Assembly (NCBI GenBank): GCA_036274635.1
Contig: DASUFI010000327.1
Span: 1-27,237, forward strand
DNA from: DASUFI01 sp036274635
GTDB taxonomy: Bacteria; Planctomycetota; B15-G4
Direction of reading: 5' to 3'
DNA length: 27,237 bases
In this document: piece after piece, positions 15,336 through 22,905 of the stretch
Layout of the letters: every line of letters begins with the position of its first letter
How positions within the stretch are numbered: the first letter of the stretch is position 1
Translations under genes and position numbers: made by a program
The notes under the pieces: model-generated
What the model saw: the letters and a program-made list of their open reading frames with translations, nothing else
What the model was told of the DNA's origin: nothing
The model's database searches: none

Positions 15336-15815
15336 ATGAGCTGGATGCGCGTGCTGCTGGCCGCCTGCCTGGCGGCGAACCTCGCGGCCTGCAGCTCGCC
15401 CGGGCATCCCTTGCCCGGCACGCCCGACCACGCCAAGGCCGCGATCGTCGCCACGCTCGAGCGCCTGATCGTCGCCGACAACGCGTGCGATCTCGAGACG
15501 GTGCTCTCCTGCTACACCGAGGACGTCATCTGGCTGCCGCCGGGCGAGCCGCCGGTGAGCGGCAAGACCGCCATCGCCGCGCGGTACGGGAAGCTGTTCG
15601 GCAGCTCCCGGCTCGAGCTCGATATCGAGGTGGCCGACGCCTTCGCCGACGGCACGGTCGGCTCTGCGTGGGGCTTCACGCGGGGCTCGATCACGCCCGT
15701 CGCCGGCGGCGATCGGACGGAAGTGAACGACAAATTCCTGGCGGTGCTGCGCTGGGACGGCTCGGCCTGGCGTGTCGCGCAGCTGGCGTGGAGCCCGCAG
15801 GCGCACGCGCCGTAG
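15336..15815 (+). CDS. NTF2/SnoaL-like lipoprotein
   Basis: The 159-residue protein has a lipoprotein signal with lipobox L-A-A-C at 16-19. The mature part is one NTF2-like fold of the DUF4440/SgcJ-EcaC type: an N-terminal helix with I-V-A-D-N-A-C-D-L-E-T-V, then Y-T-E-D-V-I-W-L-P-P-G, and a closing K-F-L-A-V-L-R-W-D-G-S-A-W-R-V strand pair. Such domains bind small ligands or act as isomerase or cyclase scaffolds; no active site can be named here. Lipidation would place it on the periplasmic face of a membrane. GGAG lies about 8 nt before the ATG. Confidence 0.85.
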   Translation: MSWMRVLLAACLAANLAACSSPGHPLPGTPDHAKAAIVATLERLIVADNACDLETVLSCYTEDVIWLPPGEPPVSGKTAIAARYGKLFGSSRLELDIEVADAFADGTVGSAWGFTRGSITPVAGGDRTEVNDKFLAVLRWDGSAWRVAQLAWSPQAHAP

Positions 15816-15903
15816 GCCCGGAGTCCGGAATGAGTTCACCCGCGCCTTGCAACGCTCCGGCCCCGTCGCGGTTCGTCGAGGAGGACAGGCCCAGGAGCGC
15901 CCG

Positions 15904-16647
15904 ATGATCTTCCTCTCCACGGAGCACCCGCTGGCCGTCGCGGCCGTCAAGGCCATCCACGGCGGTGACGTCGCGGCGCTGGGGCTGCTGCTCGTGGCGC
16001 ACCCCGAGCTGGCCACGGTCCGGCTGGGCGACGACGACCCGTGCGGCATGTCGCGCACGCTGCTGCACGTGGTCACCGACTGGCCCGGGCACTTCCCCAA
16101 CGGCGCGGTCATCGTGAAGCTGCTGGCCCGCGCCGGGGCCGACGTGGACGCCCGCTTCCGCGGTCCGCACGAGGAAACGCCGCTGCACTGGGCCGCCAGC
16201 TGCAACGACGTCGCCGTGCTGGACGCGCTGCTCGACGCGGGCGCGGACATCGAGGCGCCCGGCAGCGTGCTCGGCGGCGGGCCACCGCTCTCGGACGCGA
16301 CCGGCTTCGCGCAGTGGGACGCCGCGCGGCGCCTGGTGCAGCGCGGCGCTCACACGACGCTCGCCGACCAGGCGACGCTGGGCCTGATGGAAGCCCTCGA
16401 GCACGCCCTCGCGAACGGCAAGCCACCGGCGGCCGAGATCCACCGCGCCTTCTGGGGCGCGTGCCACGGCGGCCAGCGCGCCGCGGCTGAGCTGCTCCTC
16501 GGGCACGGCGCGGACATCAACTGGCTGCCCGGCTGGGAGCGGGCCACGCCCCTCGACGCGGCGCGGCGCAACGGCTTCGAGGAGCTGGCGCAGTGGCTGG
16601 GCGGCCGCGGCGGGACGTCGGCGAAGTCGAGCGGCGAGCCGGGCTGA
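15904..16647 (+). CDS. Ankyrin repeat protein
   Basis: From ATG 15904 (AGGAG at 15893-15897, six nt upstream) the protein has 247 residues. Clear ankyrin units are E-E-T-P-L-H-W-A-A-S at 90-99 with A-L-L-D-A-G-A-D-I-E at 108-117, and A-A-E-L-L-L-G-H-G-A-D-I-N at 193-205. Weaker units lie at about 50-82, 126-152 and 214-236. The in-frame sequence upstream to 15772 is Arg-rich, overlaps the previous gene and is not supported. Ankyrin repeats bind proteins; no enzymatic domain or signal is present, so a cytoplasmic binding role is likely, partner unknown. Confidence 0.87.
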   Translation: MIFLSTEHPLAVAAVKAIHGGDVAALGLLLVAHPELATVRLGDDDPCGMSRTLLHVVTDWPGHFPNGAVIVKLLARAGADVDARFRGPHEETPLHWAASCNDVAVLDALLDAGADIEAPGSVLGGGPPLSDATGFAQWDAARRLVQRGAHTTLADQATLGLMEALEHALANGKPPAAEIHRAFWGACHGGQRAAAELLLGHGADINWLPGWERATPLDAARRNGFEELAQWLGGRGGTSAKSSGEPG

Positions 16648-16655
16648 GCGTGCCG

Positions 16656-16685
16656 TTGCGGCGCGCGGCCGACGCCAAGTAGCCT
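16656..16685 (+). promoter_or_regulatory. Probable promoter of the DUF2007/calcium-loop gene
   Basis: TTGCGG (16656-16661) and TAGCCT (16680-16685) are spaced by 18 nt; CGCGCTCC follows the -10. GGAGGAG at 16730-16736 lies 6 nt before ATG 16743. Confidence 0.5.
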
Positions 16686-16742
16686 CGCGCTCCGGCGCCG
16701 ACGCCGGCGTGCCGGTCGATCTCCCTTCCGGAGGAGCAAGCC

Positions 16743-17783
16743 ATGGCCGATGACGTCCGGACCAGCGTCCTGCTGCGGGCCCGCTCGCCGATCGAGGCGC
16801 AGGTCGTGCTCGCGCTGCTGCGCGCCGAGGGCATCGCCGCCTTCGTGAACGGCATCGCGCTGGCGGACGAGTTCGCGGTGAGCCAGCGCGCCATGAACCT
16901 GGCGGGAGTCGAGATCGAGGTGCGCGCGGTGGATCTCGAGCGCGCGCGGCGCCTGGTGGAGGACGCGCGCAGGGCGGGCCGCGAGGTCGGCGACGAGCTG
17001 GTCGAGGCGGCGCCCGAGGACGTGCAGGGCACACCGCCCCCTGAGTTGGAGCCGATGGCGGCGCTCTCGGCTTCGCTGGTGACCGCGCTGCCGCCGCTCC
17101 CGCGCCGCAGCCGCGTGGCGCTCGCCCTGGGCGTGCTCGGATGGGTGGCAGCGGGCTTCTTCCTCTACAGGTGGATGGGTACCTACCGCGATCTGTCGCG
17201 ACTGGGCGGCACGCGCAGGGCCTCTCCGTGGTACTCGGTGACCACGCGTGACGGCTGGATCAGCAACTGGAAGGACACGGGCCACGCTTCGAGCGAGTAC
17301 CTCGACGCGAACCATGATGGCGAACCTGAGGTCACGACGCACTACGTACGCGCAGGGTGGAAGCGAAGCGTGTTCTTCGACGCGAACGAGAACGGCTTGT
17401 CCGAGCGAGTCGAGGAGTACGCAGCGGACGGACGTCACATCGGCACGTGGACGGACGCCGACGAAAACGGAGTGTACGAGCTCAAGGCGGCCTTCCGGGC
17501 GGACGGATGGAAGACGACATGGAAGGACGCGGACCAGGACGGCGTGAGCGAGTCGTCCGAGCGCAGATCGCCCGCCGGCCGCCTCGTCAGCGAGTCGCAG
17601 GATGCTGACGAGGATGGCTTCGGGGTGTCGACGGTGCACTATCCCGATGGCACGACGTGCCTCTGGAGCGACTCCGACGAGGACGGCATCCAGGACCGCC
17701 GCGAGCTGCACGATGCGGACGGTGCGCCGGTCCGCGTGCAGCTGGACCGCGGCCTGCAGGGCTTCCTCGACGCGAAGCCGTAG
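16743..17783 (+). CDS. DUF2007 domain, membrane helix and 25-residue calcium-loop repeats
   Basis: The 346-residue protein has three parts. Residues about 7-79 fit the DUF2007 signalling-type fold (L-L-R-A-R-S-P-I-E-A-Q, then L-L-R-A-E-G-I-A-A-F-V and a closing I-E-V-R-A-V-D-L-E-R-A). A single membrane helix spans about 125-142. The C-terminal part holds six calcium-binding-like loops beginning at residues 188, 213, 238, 262, 287 and 310: D-A-N-H-D-G-E-P-E, D-A-N-E-N-G-L-S-E, D-A-D-E-N-G-V-Y-E, D-A-D-Q-D-G-V-S-E, D-A-D-E-D-G-F-G and D-S-D-E-D-G-I-Q-D. The spacing is 23-25 residues, with a W or Y before most loops. This resembles thrombospondin-3/EF-hand-like loops on a solenoid. With no cleavable signal, the DUF2007 domain would be cytoplasmic and the repeats probably outside. 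The role is unknown. Confidence 0.82.
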   Translation: MADDVRTSVLLRARSPIEAQVVLALLRAEGIAAFVNGIALADEFAVSQRAMNLAGVEIEVRAVDLERARRLVEDARRAGREVGDELVEAAPEDVQGTPPPELEPMAALSASLVTALPPLPRRSRVALALGVLGWVAAGFFLYRWMGTYRDLSRLGGTRRASPWYSVTTRDGWISNWKDTGHASSEYLDANHDGEPEVTTHYVRAGWKRSVFFDANENGLSERVEEYAADGRHIGTWTDADENGVYELKAAFRADGWKTTWKDADQDGVSESSERRSPAGRLVSESQDADEDGFGVSTVHYPDGTTCLWSDSDEDGIQDRRELHDADGAPVRVQLDRGLQGFLDAKP

Positions 17784-17818
17784 CCGGCGCGCCGGGACGG
17801 AAGGACGCCGGGCCCGGC
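17784..17818. terminator. Two GC palindromes after the calcium-loop gene
   Basis: CCGGCGCGCCGG (17784-17795) begins directly after the stop codon, and GCCGGGCCCGGC (17807-17818) follows; both are perfect 12-bp palindromes. The second has the same core as the hairpin at 3286. They may end the upstream transcript, but no U-tract follows. Confidence 0.25.
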
Positions 17819-17917
17819 CAGCGCACGCGGGCCGCATCCGGCGCGCCGTGAAGGTCGTGGCTCGGCAACCTCTTCGCGGTGAAGGCGGCGGGGGCGCGCG
17901 GCGGCTGCCGGATGGAG

Positions 17918-17923
17918 TAGCCT
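17918..17923 (+). promoter_or_regulatory. Probable -10 element (TAGCCT) giving a leaderless mRNA
   Basis: TAGCCT followed by CGCGCCCC ends 8 nt before ATG 17932, and no Shine-Dalgarno sequence is present between them. No convincing -35 is seen 16-18 nt upstream. Confidence 0.4.
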
Positions 17924-17931
17924 CGCGCCCC

Positions 17932-18981
17932 ATGCCCGCCGTGCCCGCACCCATCGACCTGCGCTCCGACACCGTCACGCGCCCGACGCCCGCGATGCGC
18001 GCCGCCATGGCCGCCGCGCCGGTGGGGGACGACCAGTTCGGCGAGGACCCCACCGTGAACGCCCTGCAGGCGCGCGTCGCCGCGCTGCTGGGCAAGGAGG
18101 CCGCGCTCTTCCTGCCCAGCGGCACGATGGCGAACCAGGTGGCGCTGCGCGTGCTCACGCGGCCGGGCGACCACGTCATCGTGGCGCGCGAGGCGCACGC
18201 TGTGTGGCACGAGACGGGCGGCTCCGCCGCCAACGCGGGCGTGCAGCTGGCCGAGATCGGCGCGCGCGGCGTCTTCGGCGCGGACGAGTTCCTCGCCGCC
18301 GCGCACCCGCGCGGCCACATGATCTATCCGCCGACGACGCTGGTGGAGATCGAGAACACGCACAACCGCGCGGGCGGCGTGATCTTCCCGCAGGCGGAGG
18401 CCGTGCGCGTCTGCGCCGCGGCGCGGGCGCACGAGATCGCCGCCTTCCTCGATGGCGCGCGCCTCTGGAACGTGACCGCCGCCACCGGCACGCCGCTGGC
18501 CGAGCTGGCCGCGCCCTTCGACCTCGTGGCGGTCGCGCTCTCCAAGGGCCTCGGCGCGCCGGGCGGCTCGCTGCTGGCGGGCTCGCAGTCGCTCGTCGAG
18601 CGCTGCGTGCGCCACCGCCGCATGCTGGGCGGCGCGATGCGGCAGTCCGGCATCTATGCGGCCGCCGGGCTGCACGCGCTGGAGCACCACCTCGCGCGGC
18701 TGCCGGAGGACCACAGCAACGCCCAGCTCTTCGCGCAGCGGCTGGCGCAGAGCGCGCGCCTCGTCGTCGACCTCGCCAGCGTGCAGACGAACATCATCGT
18801 CTTCCACGTCGCGGAGGGGGCGCCGGGCGCGCCGGCGGTCGCGGCGCGCGCGAAGGAGCGCGGCGTGCTGCTCTTCGCGCTGGGGCCGCGCATGATCCGC
18901 GCGGTCACGCACCTCGACGTGACGCGCGAGCAGTGCGAGCGGGCGGCGCAGGTGCTGGCGGAGGCGACGGAGGCGGGTTGA
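17932..18981 (+). CDS. ltaE: Low-specificity threonine aldolase
   Basis: The 349-residue protein is a fold-type I PLP enzyme of the threonine aldolase/beta-eliminating lyase group. It opens with I-D-L-R-S-D-T-V-T-R-P-T, has L-P-S-G-T-M-A-N-Q at 61-69, the PLP-stacking H89 in E-A-H, E-N-T-H-N-R-A-G-G at 141-149, the PLP-binding D174 in F-L-D-G-A-R, and Schiff-base lysine K205 in A-L-S-K-G-L-G-A-P-G-G. It cleaves L-threonine or L-allo-threonine to glycine and acetaldehyde. The length is normal. ATG 17932 is chosen over upstream in-frame codons because the family N-terminus begins there and a -10 lies just upstream. Confidence 0.95.
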   Translation: MPAVPAPIDLRSDTVTRPTPAMRAAMAAAPVGDDQFGEDPTVNALQARVAALLGKEAALFLPSGTMANQVALRVLTRPGDHVIVAREAHAVWHETGGSAANAGVQLAEIGARGVFGADEFLAAAHPRGHMIYPPTTLVEIENTHNRAGGVIFPQAEAVRVCAAARAHEIAAFLDGARLWNVTAATGTPLAELAAPFDLVAVALSKGLGAPGGSLLAGSQSLVERCVRHRRMLGGAMRQSGIYAAAGLHALEHHLARLPEDHSNAQLFAQRLAQSARLVVDLASVQTNIIVFHVAEGAPGAPAVAARAKERGVLLFALGPRMIRAVTHLDVTREQCERAAQVLAEATEAG

Positions 18982-18993
18982 GCCGGCGGCGGA

Positions 18994-19022
18994 TGGACGA
19001 CGCCGGCGCGCGGCGGTAGCCT
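18994..19022 (+). promoter_or_regulatory. Probable promoter of the AlkD-like/GNAT pair
   Basis: TGGACG (18994-18999) and TAGCCT (19017-19022) are spaced by 17 nt; CTCGCGCC follows. The predicted leader is about 70 nt long. Confidence 0.45.
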
Positions 19023-19101
19023 CTCGCGCCGGTCCGCGGCCCTCCGCGCGCGACGGGATGTCCCGCGGCGGCGGGAAGGCCGGGCCGACTGGAAACACGC
19101 C

Positions 19102-19824
19102 ATGGCCGCCCCCGTCTCCGCCAAGTCCGTCCTCTCCGAGCTGAAGTCGCTCGGCAAGCCTTCCTACAAGAAGGTCATGCTGAACCACGGCGCGCGCGAG
19201 CCCATCCATGGCGTCGCGATCTCGGAGCTGAAGAAGATCCAGAAGCGCGCGGGCGGCACGAACCACGCGCTGGCGCTGGAGCTGTGGGACAGCGGCGTCT
19301 ACGACGCGATGTACCTGGCGGCCCTGCTCGCGGACGATGCGCAGATGGCCGCGCGCGACCTGCAGCGCTGGGTCGCCGGCGCCAACTGCAAGGCGCTCTG
19401 GGAGTACTCGGTGCCGTGGGTCGCGAGCGGCAGCCCCGAAGGCTGGAAGCAGGCGCTCAAGTGGATCGACAGCCGCAAGGAGCACGAGGCCGCCGCGGGC
19501 TGGGCCACGCTGGGCTGCATCGTCGCGATGCGCGAGGACGCGGAGCTCGACATCGCGCAGCTGAAGAAGCTGCTGGCGCGCGTGGAGAAGGAGGTGCGCA
19601 CCGCGCCCAACCGCGTGCGCTACGTGATGAACGCCTTCATCATCGCGGTGGGCAGCCACGTGAAGCCGCTCACCACCGAGGCCCTCGCGCTGGGCAAGCG
19701 GCTGGGCCACGTCGAGGTGGACATGGGCGACACGGCCTGCAAGGTGCCCGACGTCGTCGAGTCCATCGGCAAGGTCAAGGCGCGCGGAAACTGGGGCAAG
19801 AAGCGGAAGTCGATCAAGTGCTGA
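19102..19824 (+). CDS. AlkD-like DNA alkylation repair family protein
   Basis: The 240-residue protein is all-helical with HEAT-like repeats and the general layout of the AlkD/DNA alkylation repair family (Pfam PF08713). It has an N-terminal G-V-A-I-S-E-L-K-K-I segment, A-L-E-L-W-D-S-G-V-Y-D-A-M-Y-L-A-A-L-L and a lysine-rich C-terminus ending K-K-R-K-S-I-K-C. Characterised AlkD enzymes excise N3- and N7-alkylpurines using a W-x-x-x-D motif. In the matching segment here (A-L-W-E-Y-S-V) the aspartate does not seem to be kept, so activity may be lost or changed; that alignment is by eye. ATG 19102 has only weak upstream purines. A GNAT gene follows after 10 nt, probably in the same operon. Confidence 0.75.
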   Translation: MAAPVSAKSVLSELKSLGKPSYKKVMLNHGAREPIHGVAISELKKIQKRAGGTNHALALELWDSGVYDAMYLAALLADDAQMAARDLQRWVAGANCKALWEYSVPWVASGSPEGWKQALKWIDSRKEHEAAAGWATLGCIVAMREDAELDIAQLKKLLARVEKEVRTAPNRVRYVMNAFIIAVGSHVKPLTTEALALGKRLGHVEVDMGDTACKVPDVVESIGKVKARGNWGKKRKSIKC

Positions 19825-19834
19825 CCGGGCACCC

Positions 19835-20440
19835 ATGATCCGGCCCGAGCCGGTCACGCTGGAGGGCGGCGGCCTGCGCCTCGAGCCACTGACGCCCGAG
19901 CACCGCGACGCGCTGGCCGCCGCCGCCGCGGACGGCCGGCTCTGGGAGCTGTGGTACACGGCCGTGCCCGCGCCGGAGAAGACGGCCGCATACATCGCCG
20001 ACGCGCTCGCCGGCCAGGCGGCGGGTCACATGCTGCCGTGGGTCGTGCGCGAGCTGGCGACGGACGCCCTCGTGGGCACGACCCGCTACCACGACATCAT
20101 CGCGCCCGTCGACCGCGTGGAGATCGGCTACACCTGGTACGCCGCGCGCTGGCAGCGCAGCCACGTGAACACCACAGCCAAGCTGCTGCTGCTCACGCAC
20201 GCCTTCGAGACGCTGGGCTGCGCGGTGGTCGGCCTGCGCACGGACAACTTCAACTTCCGCTCGCAGCGGGCCATCGAGGCGCTGGGCGCGAAGAAGGACG
20301 GCGTCATCCGCCACCACGCCGCGCGCCGCGACGGCAGCGTGCGCGACTCGGTGATGTACAGCATCCTCGCCGCGGAGTGGCCGGACGTGAAGCGGCACCT
20401 GGCGCTGCGGTTGGCGCGGCACCACCCGAAGGGCGCATGA
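19835..20440 (+). CDS. GNAT family N-acetyltransferase (RimJ/RimL-like)
   Basis: The 201-residue protein follows the RimJ/RimL-type layout: V-T-L-E-G-G-G-L-R-L-E-P-L near the N-terminus, V-E-I-G-Y-T-W-Y at about 91-98, a helix with A-K-L-L-L-L-T-H-A-F-E-T-L and the closing L-R-T-D-N-F-N-F-R-S-Q-R-A-I-E-A-L-G-A. The usual acetyl-CoA pyrophosphate loop (Q/RxxGxG/A) is degenerate here (R-S-H-V-N-T-T-A), which is common in this subgroup. It would acetylate an amine on a protein N-terminus or small molecule, not identifiable here. It starts 10 nt after the AlkD-like gene. Confidence 0.88.
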   Translation: MIRPEPVTLEGGGLRLEPLTPEHRDALAAAAADGRLWELWYTAVPAPEKTAAYIADALAGQAAGHMLPWVVRELATDALVGTTRYHDIIAPVDRVEIGYTWYAARWQRSHVNTTAKLLLLTHAFETLGCAVVGLRTDNFNFRSQRAIEALGAKKDGVIRHHAARRDGSVRDSVMYSILAAEWPDVKRHLALRLARHHPKGA

Positions 20441-20452
20441 GGACCGATCGGA

Positions 20453-20458
20453 TACCAT
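20453..20458 (+). promoter_or_regulatory. Probable -10 element (TACCAT) of the second repeat protein
   Basis: TACCATCGCCGCGCGA is nearly identical to the block at 24-39 before the paralogous gene. Here the ATG (20489) lies 30 nt after the -10, so a short leader with a weak AGGG is expected. No -35 match is evident. Confidence 0.4.
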
Positions 20459-20488
20459 CGCCGCGCGACCACAGTACAGGGTCCCGAC

Positions 20489-22408
20489 ATGGCCGCGACC
20501 ACCCGTCGACTGCTCGAGATCCTGGGCCTGGCGGGCTTCGGCCTGCTGCTCTGGTGGCTGGCGGCGGGTGTCGAGCCCGAGCTGCGAGCGCCTGCGATCG
20601 ACAGCGCGCCGCCAACCGCTGACGCGCCGCGCTCCTTTGCGTTGCCGGCTCATCCGGACCAGCCGGCGCGGGTGCTCGGAGCTGCCGTGGAGCCGGGCGC
20701 CGTGCCTGCGGAGTCGCCGAAGCTCTCGTCCGAAACCGCTCCGGTCGATCCTCGCGACGCCGTGATCCGCATCGTGAACCGTGCCGGCCAGTCGGTGTCC
20801 TCCGCCCGCATCGCCATCTGGCGCGGATCGCAGGCCTGGAGCGAGGCCGAGCGCCCGCCCGATGAGTCCTGGCCCGTCGACGCGACCGGCCGATTCACGC
20901 TGCAGTTCGGCGACGCTCCTTTCCTGCTCGAGGCCAGCGATGCGTTCGCAGGCCGCAGCGGTCTTTGGAACGCTGCTAGACTGCGACAGGCCAGTCGCAA
21001 TGGAAGCGTCGTCACCATCCGACTACGACTGCCAGCGCACGTCGCCGGGCGCGTGGTCGACGCGGACGATGCGCCGGTGCCGTTCGCGACGGTGCATGCC
21101 GAAGGTGGAAGCATCCCTTTTCAGCGCGGCGAGCCACGGGTTCCCGCCACGTCGAGCTGCGACGCAGCGGGACACTTCGACTTCGAGAGCGACGCGGGAG
21201 CCACGATCCAACTCTGGGCATCGAACGAGCGTGCCCTGTCCTCGAACGGCGAGGCCCTGTCGACGCCTGGGGTCGATGTCAGGGTCGACGACGCGCCGGC
21301 CGAGGTCATCCTGCGCTTCCCGCGTGAGCTGGAGATCTCGGGCCGGCTGGTGGACGCCGTGTGCGGCGGGGGGCTCGTCGGGCAGGTGGAAGTGTGGCGC
21401 ACGGGCGAGGACCGCGACGCCGATTTCGGCGAGGTTGCCACCGACAAGGAGGGGCGGTTCGACATCCGCTTCGAGTCGGGCGGGTCGTACACGCTGCGAG
21501 GCAAGGCCTACACCGGTGGCACGAGCCTGGCGCGAGATGCCCGGCTGCCCGAGGAGGGTGGGCGGCTCGTCGTGGATCTCTCCATCGACCCGCCCGCGAC
21601 GATCGAGGGCATCGTCCTGGACACATCCGGCCAGCTCGCCGTGGGCGCGAACGTCTATGCCAGCCCCGCGAAGGGAGCGTTGGGCCGATGGCCCGGCTCG
21701 GCGTCCACGCAGTCGCTGGCCGATGGGACGTTCATCCTGGAGCCGCTCGATCCGCACGCCATGTGCGACATCGCGGCGGGCTTCCCCGAGGCACGCATCA
21801 GCCATTGCCTTCTCGAGAACGTGCCAGCGGGCACGCGCGGGCTGCGGCTCGTCGTGCCGGGGCGACCCGAGCTGGTCACGATCCGGGGGCGTGTCCTCGC
21901 CGCGGACACGCGCGAGCCAGCGGCGGGAGTGCAGGGCTGGTGGTGGATGAGCTACGGGGAAGGGAGTCAGGGCGGGCAACGGATGGACGTGGATGCGACC
22001 GGAGACTTCGAGGTACTCAAAGTGCCCGTCGGTGCCACCATCGCCGTCGAGGCATACGCCACCGACTATGGCCGCTCACTGAGCCCGTGGTTCGAGGCGC
22101 GGGCCACGGCGCCGCCGGTCGAGCTCTGGCTGGAGCATCGCGGCTCGTTGGCCGTGCAGATGCGCGACGCGCAAGCTCGCCCGGCGGCGAACATCGTGCT
22201 GCGCGTGAGCGCAGCCTCGCCGCTACGCAACGAGTGCTGGAGCCTCTCGACGGACGAGCAGGGCGCCGCGCGCCTGGCTGATCTCGACGCGGGGCACTAC
22301 GAGCTGACCGTCCCCGATGCCGCGCCACCGGTCACGGCGAAGGTGGACGTCCTGCCCGGAGCCGAGGCCACACTCGTGGTCTCCCTGCCCGCTGACACGC
22401 CTCCCTGA
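20489..22408 (+). CDS. Second membrane-anchored carboxypeptidase-regulatory-like repeat protein
   Basis: The 639-residue protein has an N-terminal membrane helix (about 8-27) after a short basic stretch and a Pro/Ala-rich linker to about 85. Six beta-sandwich repeats follow at about 88-150, 183-250, 280-350, 370-455, 460-535 and 545-632, with strands of the pattern I.G.V.D..G.....A.V and D..G.F.....G....L. It is a paralogue in design of the protein at 39-2033, but the sequence has diverged and its codon use is less GC-saturated. No catalytic residues are visible. It probably acts as an envelope-anchored structural or binding protein. The YCII gene follows after 85 nt with its own Shine-Dalgarno sequence. 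Confidence 0.82.
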   Translation: MAATTRRLLEILGLAGFGLLLWWLAAGVEPELRAPAIDSAPPTADAPRSFALPAHPDQPARVLGAAVEPGAVPAESPKLSSETAPVDPRDAVIRIVNRAGQSVSSARIAIWRGSQAWSEAERPPDESWPVDATGRFTLQFGDAPFLLEASDAFAGRSGLWNAARLRQASRNGSVVTIRLRLPAHVAGRVVDADDAPVPFATVHAEGGSIPFQRGEPRVPATSSCDAAGHFDFESDAGATIQLWASNERALSSNGEALSTPGVDVRVDDAPAEVILRFPRELEISGRLVDAVCGGGLVGQVEVWRTGEDRDADFGEVATDKEGRFDIRFESGGSYTLRGKAYTGGTSLARDARLPEEGGRLVVDLSIDPPATIEGIVLDTSGQLAVGANVYASPAKGALGRWPGSASTQSLADGTFILEPLDPHAMCDIAAGFPEARISHCLLENVPAGTRGLRLVVPGRPELVTIRGRVLAADTREPAAGVQGWWWMSYGEGSQGGQRMDVDATGDFEVLKVPVGATIAVEAYATDYGRSLSPWFEARATAPPVELWLEHRGSLAVQMRDAQARPAANIVLRVSAASPLRNECWSLSTDEQGAARLADLDAGHYELTVPDAAPPVTAKVDVLPGAEATLVVSLPADTPP

Positions 22409-22493
22409 GTGCCCGGCGGATTTGCCTGTCGATCCCGGCCATCCCCGCTCGACGAGCAACAGCCCCCTTACAACCCCGCCAAGGAGTCCTCCC

Positions 22494-22859
22494 ATGAAGT
22501 TCCTGTGCCTCGCCTACGGCGACAAGCAGAAGATGTCGCGCCTCACCAAGGCCGAGTTCGAGGCCCTCGTGGCCCAGTGCAAGCTGCACGACGAGGAGCT
22601 GCACAAGAGCGGTCACTTCGTGTCCAGCAACAGCCTCGAGTGGGACGTGGCGACCGTCCGCGCGCGCAACGGCAAGCCGGTGGTCACCGACGGGCCTTTC
22701 GTGGAGGCCAAGGAGATCGTGGGCGGCCTGGTCATCATCGAGGCCGCTGACCTGGCCGAGGCGGTGAAGATCGCCTCGCTGCACCCGGCGGCGCACCTCG
22801 GCGAGCAGCTCGGCTGGGCCATCGAGGTGCGGCCCATAGCGGACGCGTGCCACCAGTAG
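22494..22859 (+). CDS. YCII/DGPF domain protein
   Basis: The 121-residue protein starts at ATG 22494, seven nt after AAGGAG (22481-22486). It is a YCII-related protein of the DGPF type: M-K-F-L-C-L-A-Y at the N-terminus and V-T-D-G-P-F-V-E-A-K-E at about 63-73, then a ferredoxin-like alpha/beta end with V-I-I-E-A-A-D-L-A-E-A. The family is widespread and often sits beside ECF sigma factors, but none is present here. The enzymatic role is not established. In-frame sequence upstream of 22494 overlaps the previous gene and is not coding. Confidence 0.9.
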   Translation: MKFLCLAYGDKQKMSRLTKAEFEALVAQCKLHDEELHKSGHFVSSNSLEWDVATVRARNGKPVVTDGPFVEAKEIVGGLVIIEAADLAEAVKIASLHPAAHLGEQLGWAIEVRPIADACHQ

Positions 22860-22897
22860 GCGCGCCGGGCGCGCCGTCGAGTCCGCCCCGCGGGCGG
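22859..22897. terminator. Two GC hairpins between convergent genes
   Basis: GGCGCG/CGCGCC with a CCGGG loop (22859-22875) and CCGCCC/GGGCGG with a CGC loop (22883-22897) fill the 46-nt gap between the YCII stop and the beta-helix gene end. They could terminate both transcripts; no U-tract is seen. Confidence 0.4.
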
Positions 22898-22905
22898 CGG
22901 CGCCG

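Noticed and set aside
17587..19995. An 802-codon reverse-strand frame over the aldolase and AlkD-like genes
   Set aside because: No domain or signal, Arg/His-rich composition, and well-supported genes on the plus strand.
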